Assembly: GCA_024232965.1 (NCBI GenBank)
Contig: JACKQF010000002.1
Coordinates: 868,001-932,000 of the forward strand
Direction of reading: 5' to 3'
Length of the DNA stretch: 64,000 nt
DNA from: Verrucomicrobiaceae bacterium
GTDB lineage: Bacteria > Verrucomicrobiota > Verrucomicrobiia > Verrucomicrobiales > Verrucomicrobiaceae
The translations under genes were made by a program, and so were the position numbers. This document shows positions 18,875-26,908 of this stretch, piece by piece (the stretch's first letter is position 1; each line of letters starts with the position of its first letter). The notes beneath the pieces are model-generated. The model saw only the letters and a list, made by a program, of their open reading frames with translations. It was not told where the DNA came from and searched no databases.

Positions 18875-19162
18875 GCCACACGTCTAGCGCCGAATCTCAA
18901 CGCCCCATTTAAAGCTCGGGCTTTTGGGCGATGAGGAAGACGTGCCTTTCCGGGAGTTGATCATACTCAAGATGTCGGCAAATGCAGCCGGCGTCCGCGA
19001 CGGTCTGCAGCGTCTGCGGGATACCGAGCACACTGTAATAAACCGGTGGCCCCATCGCCGAATCCTGCTTTTCCTCCGGGCCGTCCAGGCCGCCCGTCGT
19101 CCAGATGAAGACCCCACCCGGAGTCAGAGCGCTGCACAGCCTGCGCAAGACACCCTCGCTGC
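18875..19162. repeat. 288-bp direct repeat, copy B
   Basis: This is the second copy of the stretch at 10043-10330, in the same orientation, with 18 differences by hand count. Here it is the native 3' end of the intact methyltransferase gene plus its downstream flank. The two copies bracket about 8.5 kb that includes the sigma-kinase pair. Recombination between them would delete that segment. Confidence 0.92.
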
Positions 19163-19514
19163 GATTCAGTGGCACATGCCAGATGCTATCCCAGGCGGTG
19201 ATGAAGTCGTACTTCTTGGTGGGCATCCACTCGCACACGTCGGCATGGTAAAACGTCGCCCTGGGATTTCGTGTCTTCGCCAGTGCAATCATTTGCGCGG
19301 AGACGTCGATCCCCTCGACCTCGTATCCGTGACTCTCCAGCAACCGACGAAGGCGGTCATTGCAGCCACAGCCAACATCGAGAGCCAGCCCGCCGCCGCT
19401 CGGGCGAAACTTCAGCGCGTGCTCGTGCTGGCGGATGCCGTTCGTGGTCAGATGCGGTTCCAGCCACTGATGGGCAATGGAATCATAGCTATCGGCGATC
19501 TCAGCGGGTTGCAT
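18909..19514 (-). CDS. class I SAM-dependent methyltransferase
   Basis: This is a 201-residue protein with a Rossmann-like methyltransferase domain. Motif I is ALDVGCGCNDRLRRLL (about 44-59), post-I is YEVEGIDVSAQMIALAK with the acidic residue that holds the SAM ribose, then ATFYHADVCEW and YDFITAWDSIWHVP (motif IV region), followed by LRRLCSALTPGGVFIWTTGG. The substrate is not evident. The N-terminus, IADSYDSIAHQW, matches the usual YD-x-IA start of UbiE/Tam-like enzymes. A duplicated 3' fragment lies 8.8 kb to the left. The lipoprotein gene ends 15 bp upstream on the same strand, so they may share a transcript. Confidence 0.87.
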   Translation of the reverse strand: MQPAEIADSYDSIAHQWLEPHLTTNGIRQHEHALKFRPSGGGLALDVGCGCNDRLRRLLESHGYEVEGIDVSAQMIALAKTRNPRATFYHADVCEWMPTKKYDFITAWDSIWHVPLNRSEGVLRRLCSALTPGGVFIWTTGGLDGPEEKQDSAMGPPVYYSVLGIPQTLQTVADAGCICRHLEYDQLPERHVFLIAQKPEL

Positions 19515-19529
19515 GATTCAGCAGGTGTT

Positions 19530-20273
19530 TCAATTCGGGCGATGGCGGGCAGGCTGCATCGATGGCATGTCCGATGCCGTTGTCGGAATAACGGTCTTCC
19601 CCTCGGTCACGATCCGGTCGTAGAGCTTGCCGTAGGACGCGCGCACATCGTATTCACCACCGCGCGAATGACGACGATACCAGGCCTCCCACTGCGAAAA
19701 GTCGGCAGGAGCGTCCACGCAGGCCTTGTAGATTTGCAGCGGTTTTCGCTCCGCAGGAGACAAGGGCATGAGCCTCGGAAGAAGTTGTCCGGCGCGGCGA
19801 GTCCCCGCAATCTCGGCCTCCAGAAGGCCCTCCACAAAGGCGTCACGAGCAATGCTGCGATTCGCGGCCCGCTTCATCAGTTCCGCAAAGCGGAGGTAGG
19901 CCCGCGAGTTGCAGATCTCGTAAACCACTCCCGCGAGCTGATCAGCGGGTGGCAGGTTCCGTTTCACGTGCAAGGTGACAAACCGGTGTTCCGTCGTGTA
20001 AACATGGGAGGCCAAGGCACCGCCATCAGGCGCACCATCGTCCCATGCCAGACGGTAAGGCCCGACCGGTCGGCGCCATTCCACTCGGAGCCATTGATCC
20101 AGTGCCGCGTATTGACTGAGCAAGGGCGCAACCTCTGGGCGACTCTTCATGAACGCCTCAACCGGCTGCCGTTGCTTGGCATAAGACGCCGCCGGGCCGT
20201 TGAGACTGGAACAAGCCGAAAGAGCCACCAGACCCAGCGCAACAGCCGTACAGCGTAGGGCGAGGAAGGTCAT
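19530..20273 (-). CDS. putative lipoprotein, unknown
   Basis: About 247 residues from the ATG at 20273; the longer frame from 20303 adds ten residues before the signal. A lipoprotein signal (ALGLVALSAC, Cys at about residue 21 of the shorter form) implies membrane anchoring. The mature part has no family I recognise. It is mainly helical with a conserved-looking EHRFVTLHVKRNLPP, YEICNSRAYLRFAELMKRAA and a final tail of low complexity. It is encoded immediately before the methyltransferase gene on the same strand. Confidence 0.65.
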   Translation of the reverse strand: MTFLALRCTAVALGLVALSACSSLNGPAASYAKQRQPVEAFMKSRPEVAPLLSQYAALDQWLRVEWRRPVGPYRLAWDDGAPDGGALASHVYTTEHRFVTLHVKRNLPPADQLAGVVYEICNSRAYLRFAELMKRAANRSIARDAFVEGLLEAEIAGTRRAGQLLPRLMPLSPAERKPLQIYKACVDAPADFSQWEAWYRRHSRGGEYDVRASYGKLYDRIVTEGKTVIPTTASDMPSMQPARHRPN

Positions 20274-20401
20274 CGTATTAGAATCGAACTTCGCGCGCAC
20301 CATCGCTGAACATCCGCAGGATCTCCCAAACCTTCCTTTTCATCACCGACAGATCCGATTCCAATGCAACGGTGGCTTGGCCCACGCCGGAAACCTGCGC
20401 T

Positions 20402-21109
20402 TTACTTCAGGGCAGCTTCGATTTCGGCCGCTACCTTTTTGGCCAGGTACTTGTAGCCTTCAGGGGTGTAGTGGACGTTGGCGGGCAGTTGGATCTCCGC
20501 CAGCTTAGCCTTGGCGTAAGTGTGCAGATCGTCGGTGGGCACGCCAGCGGCTATCATCACTTTCGCGGCGACTTCGTTGAACTGCACGGATTCATCCGCC
20601 ACGCGGCCGCCGGAGCCTTCCGGCACCGGGGTGGTGCTGCACCAGATGACTTTGGTACCCGTGCCTTTCAGCTGGGTCACGATCTCGGTCAGGTTCTTTT
20701 CATACTCCGGCAGCGGCACTTGATGCTTCGCGCCCGGCAGTTTGGGGTCAACCAAACGCGAGCCATCCGGGCCCATGTAAACGAGATCGTGCAGACCAAA
20801 GTTAAAATGGATCACGTCCCATTTGGAGTCGCCGAGCCAGGATTTCAGACTCTCCAGACCGCGCGATGAGGGGCCGCCGTTGCCGGGGATGCGGTGCACA
20901 TTGGCTTTGCCTTTCAGCAGCTCCTGCACGGCGACGGTGTAACCGATGGAAATCGAATCGCCAATCAAGAGCACCCGCGGCAGCCCTGCGACGTCCTGCA
21001 CCGGGGCAAAGGCAGGATTCGGCGCGCGCTTGGGCTGCGGCTTGGCTTTTTCAGCAGCGCTGAGGCTGACGGTGACGGCGGCTAGCAGGAAGAAGAGGAG
21101 AGATTTCAT
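20402..21109 (-). CDS. secreted SGNH/GDSL hydrolase
   Basis: This is a 235-residue protein with a signal peptide (MKSLLFFLLAAVTVSLSAA). The SGNH fold is clear: block I RVLLIGDSISIGY with nucleophile Ser 52, the Gly block PGNGGPSSRG, block III FNFGLHDL, and block V NVHYTPEGY with His 213. The Asp normally three residues before this His is Ala 210 here, so the enzyme may use a Ser-His dyad or another acid. Relatives in this phylum are carbohydrate or lipid esterases. The substrate is unknown. Confidence 0.85.
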   Translation of the reverse strand: MKSLLFFLLAAVTVSLSAAEKAKPQPKRAPNPAFAPVQDVAGLPRVLLIGDSISIGYTVAVQELLKGKANVHRIPGNGGPSSRGLESLKSWLGDSKWDVIHFNFGLHDLVYMGPDGSRLVDPKLPGAKHQVPLPEYEKNLTEIVTQLKGTGTKVIWCSTTPVPEGSGGRVADESVQFNEVAAKVMIAAGVPTDDLHTYAKAKLAEIQLPANVHYTPEGYKYLAKKVAAEIEAALK

Positions 21110-21290
21110 GGCAGTAGGTCACGGTAAACGCTGCCAGCACGGATTCCCATCACAAAGAATCGATCGCAGGTCCACACCCTCAGGGATCGGGAGTCGCCGC
21201 CGCCACCACAAGACCTTTGATATCCAATGTCGTGGCAGAGTGGGGTCTGAAGCGGGTTGCTCGGCGAGTGACCAAGAAAAAATGGATGAC

Positions 21291-21497
21291 CTACTCGCCG
21301 ATCCAATGAAAAACCAAGGCACCCAGGATCGCGATGACAACGAACACCAACGTCATGGTCATCGCGATGGCATACCAGAATCGAAGCGTCTTCTTCTCAT
21401 CTGGCGAAACGCCAATGCGTGAAGACTCAATGGTGCGCTTCCAAGCCTCATACGGCCACCAAAACAGATCAATCAGAGTTGATAGAAGGTCGAGCAT
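21291..21497 (-). CDS. small membrane protein, unknown
   Basis: This is a 68-residue protein from the ATG at 21497 (MLDLLSTLIDLFWWPYEAW). A longer frame starts at 21575, but the extra part overlaps the diverged repeat at 21516-21563, so the shorter start is preferred. There is an amphipathic N-terminus, a hydrophilic middle (SSRIGVSPDEKKT) and one strong C-terminal membrane segment (about 45-65). No family is recognised and no good ribosome-binding site is visible. Confidence 0.45.
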   Translation of the reverse strand: MLDLLSTLIDLFWWPYEAWKRTIESSRIGVSPDEKKTLRFWYAIAMTMTLVFVVIAILGALVFHWIGE

Positions 21498-21515
21498 GGT
21501 CTGTTTGGCAAAAGC

Positions 21516-21563
21516 ATACGTCACGACGGGGACAGCTTTGGCAAGTTGGAAGTAAGTGGGCAC
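21516..21563 (-). repeat. 48-bp diverged repeat, copy 1 (upstream of a small gene)
   Basis: On the minus strand this reads GTGCCCACTTACTTCCAACT and continues through CTTGCCAAA to CGTGACGTAT. It matches 24513-24560 at about 35 of 48 positions without gaps. Both copies lie on the same strand, 19-39 nt upstream of the ATG of a small orphan gene. The role is unknown. Confidence 0.45.
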
Positions 21564-21680
21564 ATTGGCACACATCCTTTCGACGACGAGGGCTCTGTCC
21601 TTCTCGCAGATCTATCCCAATTACTTAGGTCCACCGCAACAAAGTTGCCACGATCACAGAGGTGCGGGTTTCACTCCAAC

Positions 21681-22847
21681 TCAACGTGGGCTTTGGCGAG
21701 CACTCCCTGCCACCATCCGTACCGTCAACCCTTGCACTTGCACCATTCGACTTCGTCGGGTTCGGCCATCATTGCCCCCTCCGCCCGCCGCTTGGTCTTC
21801 GAACTCTCCTATCACCAAACTGCGACTGAACTCTGGGATCTTCATCAGCAGCGTCCTCCGCGCGCCCACATCCGATTCACAAGCTTTCGCAGCCAACCGC
21901 TCAATGTCCGACCGCCGCTCTGATACCATTTCCGCATACACACGCTTTCCCCAGGCGGCCCATTCCTTGAGCGTGCAATGCAGCACATCACACAAACCCG
22001 CAATCGCCTCCTTATCTCCCGCCAAGGCCGCAGACCAACCATTCCAGCGCCAGTCTTCGGCGCCCTCCACCAGCTTCGCCCGCACTGGGTTCAGATCGAT
22101 GTAGGCTGCCATCACGCGCGCCACGTCCGGCTCCCGCTCATTGCTCTTCGTGCCGGTGTAAAACTTCCGCTCCACCAACACACTCTTAAACTTTCCCATC
22201 CAAAGCGTACCCTGCCGCTCGTGTCGGCGATTGTACCACCGGCTAAACCGCACCTTCACCTCCTGCATCCAAGCGCTCACGTCACACATCCGCTCCTTCA
22301 TCGCGGTAACCCGCTCCTGCACAAGCAGTTCCATCCCACCCCCCATCGTCCGCAACTTCGCAAAGTCCGCCTTCACCGCCGCTATATGCGCCTTGCTGTA
22401 AAGCAATCGCATGTGCTCAAACAACTTCTCTTCGCCAACCGCAGCCCCAGGAGGCCCAAACCGCTCCTCCAACCAAGTCCCCCTGTGCGGCACCCGCACC
22501 AAAGCATGGAAGTGATTCCCCATGATGCAGTAAGTCAGGATCTTGATCCCACAAAACCGAGCCATCTTCCTCATCACCAGAACCAGTGCCTCCCGCTCTG
22601 TCTCATCCAAAAAAATCTCCCCGCCACAAGTACGCGACATCACGTGGTAGACATTCGACCGCCCATCATCCCCCCGAATCCGTTTCCGAGCCCAAGACTT
22701 CCGATTGATCCCCACATAGACGCCTGTCAGCGCCTTCACGCCAATGAGCGGGTCCTGAGCGCCCGAGCCAGTGTCACCACCGCCCCCAATATCCCCGCGT
22801 TCAGCGCCAATGTTCCCCGGTTCCATTGTATCTAATTCCGCTGCCAT
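21681..22847 (-). mobile_element. REP-associated tyrosine transposase (RAYT / Y1 transposase family)
   Basis: This is a 388-residue protein. Residues about 65-290 are a Y1/HUH transposase domain: VYHVMSRTCGGEIFL, the HUH motif GNHFHALV (His 112 and His 114), the catalytic Tyr in SRWYNRRHERQG (Tyr 205) and AYIDLNPVRAKLVEGAEDW. It is longer than a typical RAYT, with a low-complexity N-terminal extension of about 50 residues and a C-terminal extension of about 100. RAYTs are usually single-copy domesticated genes that mobilise or maintain REP palindromes. A long palindrome lies 0.8 kb away (23654-23730). No terminal inverted repeats of a classical insertion sequence are visible. Confidence 0.88.
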
Positions 22848-22882
22848 GCACCAAGGCTACCAAAATGCCGCAACTAAGCAAG

Positions 22883-23623
22883 TCATTTGATATCAGATGT
22901 CTTTGCTAAGAGCGTCCTAAGCACGAAAAGAATGTTCTGTGCACCGACAATCGCCAAGGCAGCGATACCTAGCATGTAGCAGATGCCGCAGGCTATCCGG
23001 GGGCGCTCCGCCGCTGTATCGGCCTCATCAAAGACAAGTTGGAATGTGTCGCGAACGCGCTCAGCTGTGATTGGGATATCATACAGAGCGCCAGCAATAT
23101 CTTCGTAGTTCATGCGGTCGGGCAGATTGTTTGGAATCACGTCGTCGAGTTGTTGGTCGAAGGCGGCAGTGGTGAACATATCGAGAGCAACCATCTGCCT
23201 GTTGTTCATGGTCATGTCGGCGTTGTCTCGCCGAGGGTAGTCGTAAAGAAAGCCGGTGAACCAGTCGGTGAGCTTAAATGGAGAAACGCCCTTCGTGTCG
23301 AAGTCGCGGAAGTCGATGTAGTCTCGGAGAATCCGCGGGCAGCCGAGGGTGAACACAAGTGTGCCTGCCGCGAAGAAGAGACTCCCGAGATAGAGAACTC
23401 GCCAACTGAAAGGCAGGGAGATGACATGGCCCCAATTAGCTCCGCCAATGTGTGGAAGCACATGAGCCTCAAAGGCGGCGATGCTCCTGGCTGAAACAGG
23501 GATAAAGAGAAACCAAAAATAAGAGGACTTGGCGAAGCGGCTGTTACCGATGGTCCGAAGTCCGGACCAACGTGGGAGTCGTTGAGCTAGCCATCTTAAA
23601 ACTGCGTTTTCGGCTCGGATCAT
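22883..23623 (-). CDS. hypothetical membrane protein
   Basis: This is a 246-residue protein with three likely membrane segments (about residues 33-52, 74-95 and 215-238) and a soluble middle region (about 96-210) rich in Asp and Arg (DYPRRDNADMTMNNRQ). No family is recognised. The N-terminus begins with an amphipathic, basic stretch (VLRWLAQRLPRW). It lies just upstream of the RAYT gene on the same strand with a 35-bp gap. Confidence 0.6.
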   Translation of the reverse strand: MIRAENAVLRWLAQRLPRWSGLRTIGNSRFAKSSYFWFLFIPVSARSIAAFEAHVLPHIGGANWGHVISLPFSWRVLYLGSLFFAAGTLVFTLGCPRILRDYIDFRDFDTKGVSPFKLTDWFTGFLYDYPRRDNADMTMNNRQMVALDMFTTAAFDQQLDDVIPNNLPDRMNYEDIAGALYDIPITAERVRDTFQLVFDEADTAAERPRIACGICYMLGIAALAIVGAQNILFVLRTLLAKTSDIK

Positions 23624-23653
23624 TGAGTGCGCGTAGCAACGCCTAGACGTTTA

Positions 23654-23730
23654 AGCTCTGGCACAGATGGGGCGGGTCTGACGCATCCAAATCAGAGAAA
23701 ACTCCGACGCCCCATCTGTTGCCAGCAGCT
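23654..23730. repeat. long imperfect palindrome, REP-like
   Basis: The arms AGCT-CTGGC-ACAGATGGGGCG (23654-23674) and their complement (23708-23730) pair over 21 bp, with two single-base bulges on the right arm. The 33-nt loop itself contains TCTGA / TCAGA. It lies between two co-oriented orphan membrane-protein genes, 0.8 kb from the RAYT gene. It could be a REP-type substrate, a terminator or both. Confidence 0.6.
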
Positions 23731-23755
23731 GTCGCCCTTGGCTGGTCGATGGATG

Positions 23756-24115
23756 TTATTCGGTTGGCTTAGTGCTCGGTGGTGCAACTAGACGGATGGC
23801 AACAGAAATGGCCAAGAACGCCAGTATCCAAAATAGGATCTGCGAAGATGGACCATCAACAGTCAATCCTCCGACCTCGAACTTAAGCGGCTTATCAGAG
23901 GCCAACGGCAATGCCACGACTAGCGTGAAGGAACCAAGGGCAGCAAACGGCAATCCCAACGTTGAAGGTCCGTTCGCTATAATGGCCTTCGTAACGGCGC
24001 TACTCCACTTCGATGGTCGCAATAGATGCACCGCAAGAAAGACGATGTAAGCGACACTGCTGAGAATAAAAGCGAACAGCAGGACGATGGTGACACAATC
24101 AAGAACGGTCTTCAT
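23756..24115 (-). CDS. hypothetical small membrane protein
   Basis: This is a 119-residue protein from the ATG at 24115 (MKTVLDCVTIVLLFAFILSS). The longer frame to 24205 runs through unrelated sequence. There are three predicted membrane segments (about 7-30, 50-72 and 90-110) with a short loop containing KFEVGGLTVDGPSS. No family is recognised. It is co-oriented with its neighbours, and the palindrome at 23654-23730 lies after its stop. Confidence 0.55.
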   Translation of the reverse strand: MKTVLDCVTIVLLFAFILSSVAYIVFLAVHLLRPSKWSSAVTKAIIANGPSTLGLPFAALGSFTLVVALPLASDKPLKFEVGGLTVDGPSSQILFWILAFLAISVAIRLVAPPSTKPTE

Positions 24116-24156
24116 GGCTGGTTGTGATTGATGGAGATGACATGAAATCGCACATT

Positions 24157-24408
24157 CTAGAAGATACCGATAACTGGCCCGCCACTCCCGTGCCACCCGT
24201 GCCAAACACCATCGTCATCTCGCTTGAAGTTGTAGTAGTAGCGTGGGTTGTTACTATAAGTGTCCACAACATGTTGTGTGGAGCCATCTCGTGGTAGATA
24301 ACCCGAGGCCAAGACGGGTGCCTGGTCTGGTGGGAGATGATCTTCGACAATGCGATACTCAACTCCAGTGGCCTTGTGATTCTGAACGGTTATTGTCTGT
24401 GATGGCAT
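24157..24408 (-). CDS. hypothetical small protein
   Basis: This is an 83-residue soluble protein from the ATG at 24408 (MPSQTITVQNH); an ATG at 24474 is also in frame. It has the look of a small beta-sheet protein: VEYRIVEDHLPPDQAPV, then a Tyr/Asn-rich NNPRYYYNFKRDDDGVW and a Gly/Trp-rich end. No family is recognised and no Shine-Dalgarno is apparent. The diverged 48-bp repeat lies upstream at 24513-24560. Confidence 0.4.
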   Translation of the reverse strand: MPSQTITVQNHKATGVEYRIVEDHLPPDQAPVLASGYLPRDGSTQHVVDTYSNNPRYYYNFKRDDDGVWHGWHGSGGPVIGIF

Positions 24409-24492
24409 ATGCGTATTTCGTTTTGGTTTTCGGTTCTTGAGGGAAACAGACTGCGCTTTGGCTTGGCCGAACATTTTTCTTATTCTGCACAC

Positions 24493-24868
24493 AAGCGCAG
24501 AGTTATGACTCTATATGCCACGCCAGTGAAGGTTTTGGCAAGATGGAAGTCGGTTAGCACGAAGGAAGCGGTCAAATCATAGCCAACTATGACAATAGGT
24601 TACAGAAGGGTGGATAGTGACGCCGCATATCGGGTGATTCCTGCATGTCAATATTTCCCAAAGTCCAATATGCCTTGAAGCACCGGCGGGTGAGCCGGAT
24701 CACCCAAAGCCCAAAGGGGAGAAACGGTCGGCAGCAGGCTGTGGGGCGATGGGGTTGGCCGGGGGCGACTGCTGGCACTGACTCCTTTTCACTTCTGACT
24801 CCTGACTCCTGCCCTCCACCACGCGTTCCTTGATCAGAATGGCGCATTCGGTGCGTAGGTTACGGGGT
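24493..24868. other. gene-poor stretch of about 375 bp
   Basis: I see no supported gene, tRNA or strong terminator here. It contains the second copy of the 48-bp repeat at its left end and simple-sequence text near 24775-24815 (repeats of TGACTCCTGAC type). The right end should hold the promoter of the pre-peptidase-domain gene. No clear -35/-10 pair stands out. Confidence 0.5.
24513..24560 (-). repeat. 48-bp diverged repeat, copy 2
   Basis: On the minus strand this reads GTGCTAACCGACTTCCATCT and continues through CTTGCCAAA to CGTGGCATAT. It is the partner of 21516-21563 (about 73% identical by hand count). It is again upstream of a small orphan gene on the same strand. Its presence twice within 3 kb of orphan genes suggests a shared leader or insertion-linked sequence. 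Confidence 0.45.
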
Positions 24869-26905
24869 ATGAATCTTCGTTTTGTTTGCTGCCTTCTCTT
24901 CTTCACCTCTGCTGCTGCGTTCTCCCAGCAGGTGACGCTGCCGCTCCCTCGATTGCTGACGGTGATGCCGATGGGGGGTCAGGTGGGCACGGAGGTGGAG
25001 GTGACGATCACGGGCGAAAACATTGAGGAGGTCAGCGCGCTGACTTTTTCTACCCCCAAGATCGCCGCGAAGCCGGTGGCCGATGCGACGAATAAGTTCC
25101 GGGTCAGCATTGCTGCGGATGCGCCCGTGGGGATCTATGATGCGCGGCTGATGAGTCGCCTGGGCGTGTCCTCGGCACGGGCTTTTTCCGTGAACCGCTT
25201 GACGGAGGTGACGCGGTCTAAGCCGAACAATTCCGTAGAGACAGCGCTGGCTCTGCCGCTGAACTCCATCTGCAATGCGGCGATGACGAAGCGGGCGGTG
25301 GACTTTTATTCGTTCGCGGCCACGAAGGGGAAGCGGGTGGCGGTGGATTGTGCGGCGATGGGCATTGACTCAAAGCTGATGCCGGTGGTGATCCTGGCGG
25401 ACATGGCGGGTCATGATTTGCTGGTGAATCGCACGGGCGGATTGCTGGACTTTGATCCGCCGGCAGACGGCACCTACTTGATCAAGGTCAATGATCTGAC
25501 CTTTCAGGGCGGCGCGACGCACTTCTATCGGCTGGCCCTGCAAGAGGTGAGCGGAGACAAGCCCGCTGCGCGTCAGCCACTGACGGCGATGGTCAGCTCC
25601 ATGTCGTGGCCGCCCGTGGGGCTGGCAGCGCAGGCGAAGGACAAGGAGATCGAGCCCAACAACAAACCGGCGGAAGTGCAGAAGATCTCCCTGCCCTGCG
25701 ACATCGCTGGGGCGTTCTTCCCTGCGGCGGATGTGGACACTTTTGAGTTCGCGGCAAAGAAGGGCGAGACCTGGTGGGTGGAGCTGGCCTCTGAGCGGCT
25801 GGGGCTGGACACGGATGCCTTTGTTCTGGTGCAGCAGGTGAAAAAGGACGGCGATAAAGAGACGCTGATGGATGTGGCAGAGCTCTACGACATCGCGCCG
25901 CCGATGAAGGTGTCCAGCAATGGCTACTCCTACGATGGCCCGCCCTACAACGCGGGTTCGCCGGATGTGAATGGGAAGTTTGAGATCAAGGAAGATGGGA
26001 CCTATCGCCTACAGGTGCGGGACCTTTTTGGTGGCACCCGCAGCGATCCGAACAATGTCTATCGCCTGATCGTGCGCCAAGCGATGCCGGACTTTTCCTT
26101 GGCCGCTTGGGCGCTGCACATGACGCTGCGCAATGGTGATCGCAATGCCTTGTCCAAGCCGGTCGCACTGCGCGCCGGGATGACGGCGGCCTTTGAAGTC
26201 GTGGTGGTGCGTCGCGATGGCTTTGAGGGCGAGATCGAACTGAGCATGGACGACCTGCCGCCCGGCGTGCACGCCACGGGGCTGAAGATCGCGAAGGGCA
26301 AAACGATGGGCCACATGATCATCACGGCTGACGAAGGCGCCAAGCCTGCCTTTGCCTTGGCGAAGATCACCGGCAGCGCCTCCATCAATGGCGCGACGGT
26401 CACCCGTGCATCCCGGCTCGCCTCCATGGAGTGGCCTTCCCGCAATGCCAAAGATGACATCCCTGCTCCGCGACTGATGGCCGATATGCCCGTCTCGGTG
26501 ACGGACGCGGAGACGGCACCGCTCTCCATCGCCGCCGCTGAAGACAAGGTATGGGAAGCCAAGGTGGGCGAGACGTTGAAGATCCCGCTGAAGGCGACAT
26601 GGCGCCAAGAGTTCACAGGCACGTCCATCAAGCTGAAGGCTTATGGCGATGGTTTCACCGGACTGAAGGAGTTTGATCTGCCCATCAAAGCAGCAACCCA
26701 AGAGGCCGTGATCGATCTGGCCGCGCTGAAGGTGCCCGCAGGTGAGTACACGATCGCCTTCTATGGGATCGGCATCTGCAAGTATGTCTCCGGCGTTCCG
26801 GACGCGAAGGGGAAGCCCGCAGCGCCAACCGACACCGTGGACATCTACGTCTCCAAGCCCATTCGCATCGCCGTCAAAGAAGCGGCGGTGACGGCGGCGA
26901 AGTGA
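24869..26905 (+). CDS. secreted protein with pre-peptidase C-terminal (PPC-like) domains
   Basis: This is a 678-residue protein from the ATG at 24869; the frame from 24830 adds 13 residues before the signal peptide MNLRFVCCLLFFTSAAAF. The order is an IPT/TIG-like domain (about 30-120, PRLLTVMPMGGQVGTEVEVTITG), a first PPC-like domain (about 135-240, VDFYSFAATKGKRVAVDC to GTYLIKVNDL), a second (about 265-400, with DVDTFEFAAKKGETWWVEL and GTYRLQVRDLFGG), and Ig-like beta regions to the end. This layout is common in planctomycete and verrucomicrobial surface proteins of unknown role. No catalytic motif is seen. It is convergent with the U32 gene, with only 3 bp between the stops. Confidence 0.78.
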   Translation: MNLRFVCCLLFFTSAAAFSQQVTLPLPRLLTVMPMGGQVGTEVEVTITGENIEEVSALTFSTPKIAAKPVADATNKFRVSIAADAPVGIYDARLMSRLGVSSARAFSVNRLTEVTRSKPNNSVETALALPLNSICNAAMTKRAVDFYSFAATKGKRVAVDCAAMGIDSKLMPVVILADMAGHDLLVNRTGGLLDFDPPADGTYLIKVNDLTFQGGATHFYRLALQEVSGDKPAARQPLTAMVSSMSWPPVGLAAQAKDKEIEPNNKPAEVQKISLPCDIAGAFFPAADVDTFEFAAKKGETWWVELASERLGLDTDAFVLVQQVKKDGDKETLMDVAELYDIAPPMKVSSNGYSYDGPPYNAGSPDVNGKFEIKEDGTYRLQVRDLFGGTRSDPNNVYRLIVRQAMPDFSLAAWALHMTLRNGDRNALSKPVALRAGMTAAFEVVVVRRDGFEGEIELSMDDLPPGVHATGLKIAKGKTMGHMIITADEGAKPAFALAKITGSASINGATVTRASRLASMEWPSRNAKDDIPAPRLMADMPVSVTDAETAPLSIAAAEDKVWEAKVGETLKIPLKATWRQEFTGTSIKLKAYGDGFTGLKEFDLPIKAATQEAVIDLAALKVPAGEYTIAFYGIGICKYVSGVPDAKGKPAAPTDTVDIYVSKPIRIAVKEAAVTAAK

Positions 26906-26908
26906 TGG

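Noticed and set aside
23640..23735. Reading the bulged palindrome as an integron attC site and the orphan genes as cassettes
   Set aside because: The conserved attC ends (RYYYAAC and GTTRRRY) are not at the foot of the stem, no integrase is present, and the genes lie on both strands.
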